Source of the DNA: Prorocentrum cordatum
Taxonomy: Eukaryota; Sar; Dinophyceae; Prorocentrales; Prorocentraceae
Direction: 5' to 3'
DNA length: 64,000 nt
Assembly: GCA_963575745.1 (NCBI GenBank)
Contig: CAUYUJ010007446.1
Location: 245,001 to 309,000, forward strand
Shown: positions 21,701 through 32,952 of the stretch, piece by piece
How the letters are laid out: every line of letters begins with the position of its first letter
Numbering within the stretch: position 1 is the stretch's first letter
Notes under the pieces: generated by a model
What the model saw: only the letters and a program-made list of their open reading frames with translations
Database searches by the model: none
What the model was told of the DNA's origin: nothing
Program-made: the position numbers and the translations under genes

Positions 21701-24700
21701 GACCAAATGCACGTGATGGCGGAACAGCTGGCTTCGGTCCAACAAGATCTTCAGGCGGCCCCACAGCGTGCTACCCTGTCGGATCAGGAGGTGCTCAGCC
21801 TGGCGCGCAGGATCCAGGAGGCCGACAGGATCGCGATGCTGGCCGAGGAGGAGCAGGCAGAGCACGATGCGGAGGGCAACCCGATCTTTCGGCCGCCAGC
21901 ATAGGCTCCACAAGTACCTGGACGACGGTTGAGGCATGGCCAGAGGTAGAGCAGCGCCGAGCGCTGCGGACGCTCGACCGAGGATCGGACGCTAATCGCC
22001 TCGTGCTTCGGGACCTTGCGGTCCAGTCAAGACGCGATCGGACGATCATCAGCCAGGAGCCGGCCGCACCAGGCTGCGGCAGAGGAATCTGGGATCGTCA
22101 GGAGGGAAAGGAGGTCTCGCTGGATCACGCGGGATCTGAGCTAGGCTGGAAGAGACACACTCTAAGCTCGCTCGATCGATCAGCTTTCTTTGTCGGAGTC
22201 GCTCTAGTCAGGAGCGGCGGCCGGCCCCGTCGAGCTCTTGTGCCGCCTCGCGCCCACAGGGTGCGCGTGAGGACCGAGGGCACCGTGCTTCTAGATACGC
22301 TCTGGAGGCATCTCTCGTACTCGGAGTTAGGCGAAGTTTTTAGCGATAGAAAGGTGTCCGACTGCTCGATCGATCTCTGGACCTCTGGTGCAGAGCGTGA
22401 GGAGGTTGAGGATGAGGAGGAGAGAGGCGACGTCGGGGACTTAGAGGGCTTTAGGAGGTCTGGGGCTTCGGAGAGCCTGGAGGAAGCCACGGCCTCAGAC
22501 GGCCTTAGCGGGCAAGGCGCTCGGGGCCCTGGAGTCACCGACTTAGCTTCGCACGATCCCCCCGGCCCTCAGACGGCCACCAGCTTTGAGACTAAGGGCG
22601 CGGGCCGCTACTACGCCGTGGAGGTCGACTCGTTCGTCACTAGAGCGCTCGAGGGGAGTTTTGAGGAGACCCCCGACCCCGCGGTTCCCCGCAAGGTAAG
22701 GCAAGCAGCGCTGCAGGCTCTAGACGGCTCCGGAGTAGCCAAGAAGCACGCCCGGAGGCGGCGGGCCCTGCAGCAGGGCGAGGCCGAGCGGGGGGGCACC
22801 GTCATTTTAGAGGTTTTCTCTCCTCTTCGGGTGTCGGCCTTGCTTCAGAAGCGCGGGCGTCGGGTCTCTCCGGCGGTTGACTCTCTCTCGGGGTGGGACC
22901 TGGACTCGGGTGAAGGGGTTCGAGAGCTCTGGAAAGTTATCGAGCGGGACCAGCCGATGTGCATCTCGATGTCTCCGGTGCGCCGCGCCTTCAGCGCGGC
23001 GTTTGCCAGCAACTGGGACCGCATGGGCAGGGCTGAGCGGGAGGAGACCGAGCGAAAGGGGTCGAGGTTCATGCAGCTGTGCTGCGAGATTGCTCAGTAT
23101 CAGCTCGCGCGAGGCAGGGACTTCGTCCTTGAACATCCCCAGTCTGCGAGTTCCTGGGACCTGGAGTGCGTCAAAATAATCGCGAATTCGGAAGGTGTGG
23201 TCTCCCGGGTCCTGGACCAATGTATGTGCGGCCTGTCGGTCGCTCCGGGGACGCTTTCGAAGAAGCCCGCGCGATTTCTGGCGAGCCGAGCGGATCTCTT
23301 GGAGGAATGTTGTAAGAGGTGCAGGGGGGAGCACGAGCATCTCCCTCTCGAGGGGAGTGCCAGGACTCGCCGGGCGGAGCGCTACCCTTCCAAGTTGGTG
23401 GCAGCCCTGGCGAACGGGATCGAGACGGCGCTGCGGAATCGTGAGCCGCAGTTGCTCGAGTCCGCCAGCTTTCCTGCCGGAGGTCCAGAGTTTGACGGAA
23501 GTCCCGAGGCGGACGGCGCGGGGGCCCCGGGGTCCGAGGGCGAGGAGGTGGCCGCGAAAACGGGCCTTCTCGGTCAGAAATGCAGCGCGGGCGCCGAGGT
23601 GGACGCTGGGATGCAGCAAGAGTTACACAAGCTGCATGTGAACCTCGGGCACCCCATGCTCGATGACTTCCTGTGGACTCTTCGCATAGCAGGAGCTCGA
23701 CCAGAGATCCTTCACTGGGCGAAGCACAAGTTTCACTGTGCGCATTGTGCCTCCCACCTGCGTCCCTATTGAAGACGCCGGGCCCACCTTCCCAGGACTT
23801 ATCGGTTCAACCGGTTGCTTTCGGTCGATCTGTTTTATCTGGACTTCCAGGGGGAAAGCTTGCCAGTGCTGAATATGGTGGACCACGGCGCAAGTTACCA
23901 GCAGTGCTGCTTACTGTCGGACGACAGGTCCGCGACGGTGTGGGCTGCCCTCGCCCGGTGGTGGGTCCGCCCATTTGGCCTTCCGGAGATGATACTGTCG
24001 GACGGCGGAGCCGAGTTCGGTGGTAGCTTCTCTAGGGGGTGCGAGAACGGGGGCATCTATCTCCAGGTGATTCCATCCAACTCCCCTCATTTTAACGGCA
24101 AGTGCGAGAGGCACGGTGGCATTGTGAAGAATGCCGTCTCTCGTGCGGCCTTGTCGGCTGTGCCCACGACTCGAGAGGAGGTGGATCTTCTTCTCTGCGA
24201 GGTCGTGTCCGGAAAGAACCGCGCGTATTATAGGGGCGGCTTCAGCCCGTGTCAGATGGTGTCTGGGGGAAATCCGCGGGCCCCGAGGTCCATGTTGAGC
24301 GACGACGCCGTGGATGAGATAGGGGTCGAGGATCTCCGGGCGAGTGCGATCGATCAGGACACGGCCGCCGCTGCTTTTGCTCGGGCGCATCAGCTGAGGT
24401 CTGAGGCGCAGAGGGCTCTGGCTGCCCACGATGCGCGCGATCGCCTGGCAGAGGCATCTAAGGCACGGAAGCACGTGGACCAAGTGTACCAGCCGGGGGA
24501 GCGGGTGTATGTCTGGAGGAGGCTCACGTCCGCGAACAGAAGCCACGACTTGCAGCGAGATCGCTGGACAGGTCCCGGGGCCGTCGTCTACCAGGCCAGG
24601 AGTACGGTATGGGTTGCGATGCGACATCGTCTTTTGAAGTGTTCCGTTGAGCAGGTGAGGCCCGCGACGAGGCCGGAGGCCTTGGGTGCTGAGCTGCTCG

Positions 24701-27700
24701 ACAATCCTCGGTTCGACCAGCTTCGGCAGGAGCTGAGGAACCCAGGGAAGCGCGTTGGGGCCGTCGATGTCGAGTCGGAGGGGCCCCCTCCTCCGGAGGC
24801 CCGGGATGCTCCGGGAGACTCCAGAGCTCCCGTGGCGGAGCCCAGGGGCCCGCAGGGCCCTCCCCCGGAGGTGCGAGCTGTTGCCTCGTCGATCGCGTCG
24901 ACTGTCGTTCCTGAGGTCGGGTCGGCGACTGGCCCTGCCTTGTCGGAGGCCGAGTCTCCCGGGGCCCCGCCCTTGCAAGAACCCTCCCCCGCGGTCGTCA
25001 CGATAGACGACTCTGATGCGGAAGCTCAGGCGGAGCGTCCTCCGCGGAGGCCGGCGGAAGAAGCCCTCGAGGGGGCTCCTCCGTCTTCTCGGAGAAGGGG
25101 TATAGGGGTGAGGTACACCTCGGACGCGACGGCTCTTGAGCAAGAGAGGGCCGCGGTCCGATCCGAGTGGGGGTTGCAGCCTCCAGCGACGGCTGGTCAG
25201 CCTTCCTCGGGACTGACCCCGGCAGAGCAGCTGACCGGGTCAGGACGCGTTTCCCGGATGGTGGCTGAGCGCGAGAGCGCTGCTGCTGGACGCCCAGCGG
25301 CCGCGCCAGTTTTTGAGGCGGCAGAAGCTCGCCGCAGTCGGTCTCCCCCTCCAGCTGGGGCGCGAGGGGAGGTCGCCGTTTCTGCTTCTAGGGACTGGCT
25401 CGAGCCGGTTTGGACGAGAAACCCGACCACTGGGGAGCCAGTCCTGGGACTGGTGAGCTTTGGGGACCTCGGAGGGGGAGAGGACCTGGAGCAGGACAGG
25501 GTTTTGAGCGAAGAACTGGCGTCGATGGGCGTCACTTGCGACACGCTCTTCTCGGCTCTCGGTTCCGAGGAGAGCTCGTTTTATATAGATTTGCCGGACT
25601 GTTTTTCTGGGCTCGTGGGGGCCCCGCCTGTTCCACGACGAGGGGCGGAGGTGCAGCTGAAGAATCTGACGCCTGAGCAGCGGTTAGAATTTGAGGCATC
25701 AGACGCCAATGAGTGGGCCGCGATGACGGCTACCGGGGCAGCGCGAGTCATCAGCTTGGAGGAATCGCGTCGCACGAGGCGCCGGCACCCGGATCGGATT
25801 TTGTCTTCTCGGATGGTCAGGAGGCTGAAGCCCTCCGAGGGGGTAGGCAGTGCGCCTACCGCCAAGAGTCGCTGGCGCGCGCGTGGCCACCAGGATCCGG
25901 ACAGTGATACTTTGCAGGTTTATGCTCCTACCCCGCAGTCAGAATCCATAATGATGGCGCTACAGGTGATCGCCTCCATGGGGTGGGCCCTGGGGATAGC
26001 AGACGCAAAGAATGCGTTCTGCCAGAGCAACCGTCTCGAGAGACCGAAGGGGGCTATCTATGTGGAGGCCTGCTCAGGCCTCAGGCTTTCGGGGGGAACT
26101 TTGATCGAGCTGATCGCGCCTGTCTATGGGCTGAATGATGCCCCCCTGCTGCGGCGCCGGACCCTCACGGAGCATTTGGGTGAGATCGGTTTTACTCGCT
26201 CGCTCCTGGAGCCCTGCCTGTGGCTGCAGCGCTCGAGTTGCGGCAGGCTCCAGTCTCTCGTGCTGATAGAGGTCGACGACCTGATCGTTGCCGGAGATGC
26301 TAAGGTGCTGCCCGATTTGAAGCGCCGCCTCTTCGAGCGTTTTAAGTTCGGTAAGTGGGGGGAGGGAGAGGCAGACCTACGCCGGAAGGCATATCAAGCA
26401 GCGGGGCGGGAAGATAACGGTGGATCAAGAGAAGTATGTGCGGGGGCAACTTTCGCCCATTGCTATCTCCAAGGAGCGTGCTTCTCAGGCCGAGAGCCCG
26501 CTCACGTCGTCTGAGATATCCTCGCACCGCACTATAGTGGCCCAAATCCAATGGCTTGCTCGAGAGTCTCGCCCCGATGTGACCGGGGGCGCATTTCTGC
26601 TGGCAGCAGCGCTCCCGGAGCCACAGATTTCTGATGCTCTTATGGCCAGCAAGGTGGTTAAGTTTCTGAGGGCCTCCGCTTCTCAGTACATCACGATTTG
26701 GGGACTCGATCCGATCGCTACCACGTTTGCGACGGCATCCGACGCCGGTGGCCCTGGGTCAGCACGGCGAGGAGGTGCCCAAGCCGGCTGGCTTGTTTTT
26801 GCAGCAGATGCCTCCATTCGCGAGAATAGGCGGGCTCGTGTGAGCTTGCCTGCTTGGCGCTCTCAGCGGCTAAAGCGAGTGGTTGCTAGCACTATAGCAG
26901 CAGAGACGCTCTCTCTGTCTGCGGCGCTCGCAGAAGCACAGTGGTTGCAGATTATGTGGCGCGACGTTGTGTTCGGGGATGTCTCGAGACCGGATTGGAC
27001 GGCTTCGCAGGGGCCCTTTTCGGTGGTGCTCTCCCGGGACTGTGAGATCGGAGACTCGGCCTCATCGTTGCGTGTTGTTGACGCTAAGAGTGTTTCGACA
27101 CGCTGTCCAGGAATAGTGCCGGGTCTCGCGCCGACCGGCGCAATGCTATCGAGATGGCCGTAATACGTGATTCGCTCAGTGCGGTGGGGTCCACGCTGAG
27201 ATGGCTCCCGCACGGCATGATGCCGGCGGACCCCATGACGAAGGTGGATCCCAGTCGTGGCAACGCTGCGTTGCATGACGTTCTGACGCGCGGGACCTTG
27301 TGTCTCATAGATGAGGACGGCCACTGTAATGAAAGGGCCCTGAATGCGGCCTTGAAGTCACGATCCCGCGGGGCCTCGAGGAGGGCCCTTCAGAGTCACG
27401 CTAAGGTGTCCGACGTGTCGGGGCTTGCTAAGGTCTCAGAGGAGGACGAGGAGGAGGAGGAGAAAGGAGGTCCAGGAGGCATGAGGAAGGAGAGGAGCAG
27501 CAGCAGCGGTGGCGGCGGCGCGACGGGCGCGCGCCCGGCCCGCATACCCTCGGCCTCGACTTCGAGGCCATCGGCGCCGCCCGGCACCGCGAGGATCGAG
27601 GAGGAGGAAGAAGGTGAGGAGGAGGAGGACTCGTTCGTGTTGTCCGACAGCCCAGCCTACCTTACTATGTCCTGCTACGGAGTTAAGGCCACGAGAGTAG

Positions 27701-27777
27701 GACCGGCTGTTTCCCGACGGCCCTCTGGGGCCTCCGTGTTCGGTGTCGTTCCCCCCTTTATGTCCTTCCCTCCGTAG
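18709..27777 (+). pseudogene. copia gag-pol polyprotein, interrupted
   Basis: The ATG at 18709 opens a frame that would run to 27777, ending inside the 3' LTR. Residues follow the first frame. Gag is N-terminal, with a zinc-knuckle remnant at C412, C415 and H420; the fourth ligand (425) is Arg. The protease site is D495 in LVDTAAGQ. The integrase zinc finger has H1643, H1648, C1677 and C1680. TGA at 23770-23772 then interrupts. The same frame resumes with the integrase core (Asp codons 23827 and 24001, Glu 24106). RT has DAKNAF (Asp codon 26002), YGLNDAP and VDDLIVAG (Asp codons 26275, 26278). An extra C at 26376/26377 shifts the frame, which then reads through RNase H (ATSDAGG-like ASDAGG, STIAAETLSLS). 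A missing T in 27093-27095 restores it. Between about 20753 and 21902 the protein-like reading is also in another frame. Catalytic residues are mostly intact, so the element died through indels and a stop. Confidence 0.85.
23770..23772 (+). other. In-frame TGA between integrase zinc finger and catalytic core
   Basis: The frame is identical before and after this codon, and protein-like sequence continues directly (RRRAHLPRTYRFNRLLSVD). A C-to-T change from CGA is the simplest origin; programmed readthrough is the alternative. Confidence 0.8.
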
Positions 27778-27895
27778 CTTGTTGGCTTAGGCGCGAGTGC
27801 ATTCTAGTTGGAGCGCTTCCCGACCGCTCGAGAGAAGATCGTCCTCTCCTCGTCTTGCGACCCTCCAGATCCATGCGTCCCCTCGCGCTGTGACA
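27708..27895 (+). repeat. 3' LTR (188 bp)
   Basis: Matches the 5' LTR over its full length with seven C/T transitions and no indels. The end of the pol frame runs into it and stops at 27777. Confidence 0.92.
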
Positions 27896-28009
27896 ATGGA
27901 GGCGGGGGAGGAGAAAGGATGGACAGGAGGCAGACGGAGAAGAGGGTGGAGGCGGACCAGGAGGAGCACGCCGACGACTTTGTCGACGTGACAAGTATCG
28001 AACATGATA

Positions 28010-28015
28010 TATATA

Positions 28016-28062
<47 letters not shown>

Positions 28063-28065
28063 AAA
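28010..28065. repeat. TA microsatellite
   Basis: About 50 bp of TA repeats. Confidence 0.95.
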
Positions 28066-28084
28066 GAGCGTGTTCTACCGCTGC

Positions 28085-28318
28085 TGGCGGAAAACCGGGG
28101 GGGCCACTACCGGTTCGAACCCCTCCCCCCCCCCCCCTCCGGAAACCGGGGGGGGTCACTACGGTTCGAACCCCTCCCCCCCCCCCCCCCCCTGCTCATC
28201 GTGAAAGGGGGGGGGGGGGGGTTCACTACCGTTCGAACCCCTCTCCCCCCCCCCCCCTCCGGATTCGGAAAACCGGGGGGGGTCTTTACCGGTTCGACCC
28301 CCCCCCCCCCTCGAAAAC
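28085..28318 (+). repeat. Four tandem ~57-bp units with G-run, palindrome and C-run
   Basis: Each unit has (A)AACC, a run of G, (T/C)CACTA(C)CGGTTCGAACCCC or a slight variant, and then a run of C. GGTTCGAACC is its own reverse complement, and the flanking G- and C-runs can pair with each other, so every unit can fold on itself. Confidence 0.7.
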
Positions 28319-28319
28319 C

Positions 28320-28810
28320 GAGTGGGGGTGCGGACAGTGGTGGGGACGGTGTTGGTGGGGACAGTGGTGAGGGGATAGCGGGACAGTGGTGGGGACAGTG
28401 GGACAGTGGGACAGTGGTGGGGACGGTAGTGGTGGGGACAGTGGTGGGGACAATGGTGGGAACAGGGGGGACAGTGGACAGTGGTGGGTGACGGCGGTGG
28501 TGGGGACAGTGGTGTGGGACAATGGAATGTGGTGGAAACAGGACAGTGGGGGTGGTGGTGGGACAGTGGGACAATGGGACAGAGGATACAGTGGGGACAG
28601 TGGCGGGGACAGTGGGGACAGTGTGGGGAACAGTGGGACAGCTCAGTGGGACAGCGGAGGAGTCAGGGGACAGTGGGGACAGCGGGATAGTCGGGCAGTG
28701 GTTGGGGCCGTGGAGACAGTGGGGAAGTGGAACCGTGGTGGGAACAGTTCTGGGGACAGCGGGGACAGTGCGACAGTGGTGGGGCCACTGGTGGGACAGT
28801 ACCCATGCTC
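28320..28810 (+). repeat. GGGGACAGTGG minisatellite
   Basis: About forty imperfect 10-12 bp copies built on GGGACAGTGG. It is non-coding: frames read as Gly/Asp/Ser/Val/Trp repeats. Confidence 0.85.
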
Positions 28811-28854
28811 TCCACCATCCATACCATCCGATCGGATGGTGTGGGTGTTTTTCA

Positions 28855-29370
28855 GTGTCTGGAATGTCTGGGTTTGTCTGTGTTTGTCTGTGTTGTCTTG
28901 GATTGTCTGTGTTTGTCTGGTGGCATCATCATCATCATCCTCATCATCATCCTCATCATCAGCATTACCATCATCATCAGCATCATAATCATCATCCTCC
29001 TCCTCATCATCATCATCATCATCAACACAACAACAGCACCAAGATAAATAAGTACACATAAGCATCATCAACATCAAGTGTACATGAACATCAACATACA
29101 TATCAACAGCAAACGCAAACATCAAATATGACTTAACACAAGCATCACCATAAACATCAGCATAACCATCAACACCAAACACAAAAACCAACACCAACAT
29201 CGGGACGGCCAAACACCAACACCAACACAACACCAACGCCAAACACCAACGCCAAACACCAACACCAAACACAAACACCAAACACAAACATCAAACATCA
29301 ACACAAACACCAAACACAAACACCAAACACCAACACCAACACAAACACCAAACACAAACACCAAACCAAA
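28855..29370. repeat. TGTCTGTGTT, ATC and AACACC tandem tracts
   Basis: GTTTGTCTGT-type words (28858-28920) are followed by ATC triplets (28925-29035) and then ACACCA/AACACA hexamer-like DNA (29040-29370). The first word is the same as the big arrays at 48.9-51.9 kb. Confidence 0.85.
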
Positions 29371-29410
29371 CACCTACATCAACATCAACATGTTGATGTT
29401 GATGTAGGTG
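29371..29410. repeat. Perfect 40-bp palindrome
   Basis: CACCTACATCAACATCAACA is followed directly by its exact reverse complement, with no spacer. It sits at the end of the AACACC/ATC tracts and 109 bp before the predicted start of gene A. Confidence 0.95.
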
Positions 29411-29411
29411 T

Positions 29412-29439
29412 CCGTGCACGGTGCCCGTGCACGGGCACC
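29412..29439. repeat. Two overlapping short palindromes
   Basis: CCGTGCACGG (29412-29421) overlaps GGTGCCCGTGCACGGGCACC (29420-29439). Both are perfect, and both directly follow the 40-bp palindrome. Confidence 0.9.
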
Positions 29440-29518
29440 AGGGTTCTGGCCCAAGCGCTGGCGAGACCGCGCCCGCGCCGAGCGCGCCAGAGCGCGCCAG
29501 AGCGCGCCGAGCGCGGCA

Positions 29519-32500
29519 ATGAGCTGCGCCGCGCGCGCCCAGCTGGCGGACGCAATCCGCCAGCTCCCGCCCAAGACGCTCCAGGCGTGGGTGGAGCGCG
29601 GTACGCCACTCCTGGAGTGGAACCAGCAGGGCCGCAAGGCCATCCTGCCTCCTCTTCCCCCTCTCCCCTTGACCGCCCCGCTCCTCCCCATATCTCACCC
29701 CCCAGGCGGTCAAGGGCATCGGAGACTACATTTTGGGCTCCGAGTGGTGGCGTGTCATCAGGGCGGCGCTCGAGGTCGCAGGGGCAAAACGCATACCAGT
29801 GCCGATGCTCCCTGTCCCCCAATCCCTCTCCCCTCAAGGAGGGGGGGGGGGGGCGAGACGGGTAGCATCGCCATCGGTATGCGTGTTGCCCCGCCCAGTT
29901 CAACAGCTCTCTCACGTTCGACCTCGGCGACTGGGAGATGGCCTTTGCGATGGTGCCGAATCCTTCTCCTCGCCGCCCGCCCTCATCCGTCGTCATGTTT
30001 ACTCATGTTCATCCTCTTCGTACTCATCCCATTTCCTTCCCTCGCCCTCTCAACCTTCTCCTCCTCATCCTCCTCCTCCTCCTTCTCCTCCTCCTTCTCC
30101 TCCTCCGCCTCCTCATCCTCCTCCTCCTCATCATCATTCTGTCCCTCCTTCTCCTCCTCTTTCTTGCTCGCGCTTCCACCTTCGGTGCTGAGCGACGCGC
30201 CCGTCGTCAACAAGAGGGCGTGTATAGAGGCGAAGAAGGCCCTCGACCTCTTCTCGGGGCATCGGCGGGCCGCCAGGACCGACGAGGGAAACAATAGGAC
30301 GACGAGGAGGGGCAGGATGGTGGAGAGCGCCGAGAGGAGGAGGAGAAGGAAGAGGAGGAGGTGGAGCAGGAGTAGCGGCAAGCAGGAGAAACGCTGAGTG
30401 AGGAGGAGCAGGAGGAGGATCAGGAGGAGGAGGATGTGGAGCAGGAGGAGAGGAGGAGGAGGAAGAGGAGGAGGAGGAGGAGGAGGAGGATGAGGAGGAG
30501 GAGGAGGAGGGTTCGGATGAGGATGCCACCCCCTAGCCCAGGAACAAATGGGACATCCCAGACGAGCTCGTCTCGCTCCTGGCGGCCCCGTACGAACCCA
30601 GGCCAGCAGCCGTCGAGCCGAAGAGCACGAGGGCCATCGCCCACCACGCGATGTTCGACGACAGCGGGAGCGACGACAGCTTCGTGGACGACGACAGCGA
30701 GGAAGGTAGACGGAAGATTTGTTTGCCGTCGTCGTCCTCCGTGTCCTCCTTCTTCTCCTCAACCCCCTCCTCGTCGTCCTCCTCCTTCTCGTTCCCAGTC
30801 CCTCCAGATCCTCCTCTTCGTCCTTTTCTCCTCCCTGGTCCTCCTTAAGCGCCCCCCTTCCTCATCGTCATCATGTCCCTCCTCATCAGACTCCTCTCCC
30901 TGCCCCCCCTCATCCCCCTTTACCCCCATCATCCCCCGTCTGTTCCATCCTTCCTTTCCGCGCCCCCTTCGCCCCTCCTCCCCCTCCTCCTCCTCCTCCT
31001 CCTCCTCCTACTCATCCTCCTCCTCTTCCTCCTCATCTTCCTTCTCCTCCCTCCTCCTCCTCACTCCCCCCTCCGCCCGCCCCCCCTCCTCCCCCGCCCT
31101 TCTCCCCCTCCTCCTCCTCCTCCTCCTCCGCTCTTCACCCCCCCCCCCCCCCCCCCCCCCCCCGTCCCTCCTCCACCCTCCCGCCCGAGGTGCCTCCACG
31201 AAGCAGGACGTGGCCAGGCGCAAGCCCGCGGCGGCTGATGTGCTGAAGGCTTTCTCCTCCTCCTCCTCTTCCTCCTCCTCCTCCTCCCCTTCCTCCTCCT
31301 CCTCCTCCTTCTCATCCTCCTCCACCTCCTCGTCTTCCTTGTTCTCCTCGTCACCCTGCGCTTCCTCCAGTGTCTCTCCCTCCAGTTTCTACGTCTCCTT
31401 CTCATCATCGTCCACCTCTTCGTCTTCATCATCCTTTTCCTCTGCATTGTCTTCATCCCCCTCCTGGTGCTCCCGTTCCGCCCCCCGCGTCCTCGCGCCC
31501 ATCACCATTGCCATTATTATTATTGTCATACCGGACCTCTCTTCCTTCGGCTCAGCCCCTACAATCCTCGCCATCGCTTCCCTTCTCATCTTGGTCGTCG
31601 TCCTCCTCCTCATTGGCATCGGCCCTCCCCCCGTCGCCTTCCCAATCGCCCGCCGTCGCATCCTCTTGGCCCCATTCCAATGCCAGATGCCATCCGTGTC
31701 ATCCTTCTTCCTCCTCGCCCCTCCTCGCCCACCCGCCCCCGAACAGAGCCCCCCCCGGCCTGCAGGCGCTCGCCGTGGATAAGGCTGGCGACAGCGACCT
31801 CGAGAGCGAAGAGAGCTGGGACATCGGCGCCAGCGACGACCAGTCCGACGAGGAGATCAAGGAGGAGAAGCACCATGACAAATACGTGGTCAAGGAGTCC
31901 GCCGACGGGATGCCGTGCGCGGTCCGCGTCGCCGACGGTGCCAAGTCGGACGGCAAGCAGAAGATGAAGGACGGAACGCTGTGCCTGACGTGGGATGATG
32001 GCGACAGGTGGTGCCCGCACCCACCGATGCAGTTCTCCGAGAGCACGCCAGCAAAGGCGAAGAAGTGCGCCGCCGCGAAGGCCAGCAGCTCCCATGGTTC
32101 CGCGGAGAAGGAGCTGCCACAGCCCAAGCCGAAGGGCAAGGGCAAGAGCAAGGGCAAGGGCAAGGGCTCCAAGAAGGCGGACGTCGACGGCGACTCTAGC
32201 AAGAAGGACTCCAAGAAGGAGAACGTCGGCGGCGACTCTAGCAAGAAGGGCTCCAAGAAGGCGGACGTCGGCGGAGACTCTAGCAAGGATTCCAAGAAGG
32301 CGAACGTCGGCGGCGGCAAGAAGGGCTCCAAGAAGGCTGACATCGACGGCGGCAGCGGCGCCAAGGGGGAGGACAACGACAACGAGCTGGAGGACAAGCA
32401 GCGAATCATCAAGTGCCGCGGCGCGAGCCAAACATTTGGCCACTACAGGGTGCAAGGGGCCTGTCAGAAAGTGCGCATTCCCGTCCCCCTCCTCCGCCTC

Positions 32501-32894
32501 ATCCCCCTCCTCCTCCTCGTCCTCATCCTCCTCCGCCTCCTTGTATTCCTCCTCCTCATCCTCCTGTTTCTCCTTCTCCTCCTCCTCCTCATTCTCCTCC
32601 TCCTTCTCCTCCTCCTCATCCCCCTTCTCCTCCTCCTCCTCCTCCCCCTCCCCCGTCCTTGCCATCATCTCCATTATTAGCCTCATCTCCATCATCAGAC
32701 TCGGATCGTCAGCCTCGCACTCGTCATCACCACCACCACCATCCTCGCACGCTTCCTCCGTATCACCCCTCTCGACCTAATCACATGGCCCTATCCCCAT
32801 TCTCCACGCCCCCGCACTCCCCCTCCCCCATTTCCTGCCCATCCACTCCTCCCCACGTATCGCTATCCATTTCGCCCCCCGCCCACCCGACCCG

Positions 32895-32952
<58 letters not shown>

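Larger units (their letters stand above)
18505..27899 (+). mobile_element. Ty1/copia-type LTR retrotransposon, 9.39 kb, damaged
   Basis: The element has two 188-bp LTRs with TG...CA ends, a flanking ATGG duplication, and internal gag, protease, integrase, reverse transcriptase and RNase H in that order. Integrase before RT defines the copia order. The first internal bases contain TGGTA...GAGC (18694-18706), resembling an initiator-Met tRNA primer-binding site. A clear polypurine tract before the 3' LTR is not visible; only GAGAGTAGGA is present. The LTRs differ at seven sites, so insertion is not very recent. The reading frame is broken by a stop codon and by frame changes. The DTAAG protease site is typical of dinoflagellate copia elements as I know them. 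Confidence 0.9.

Noticed and set aside
29040-29370. Minus-strand frame of FGVCVWCLCL-type repeats
   Set aside because: By-product of the AACACC/AACACA tract.
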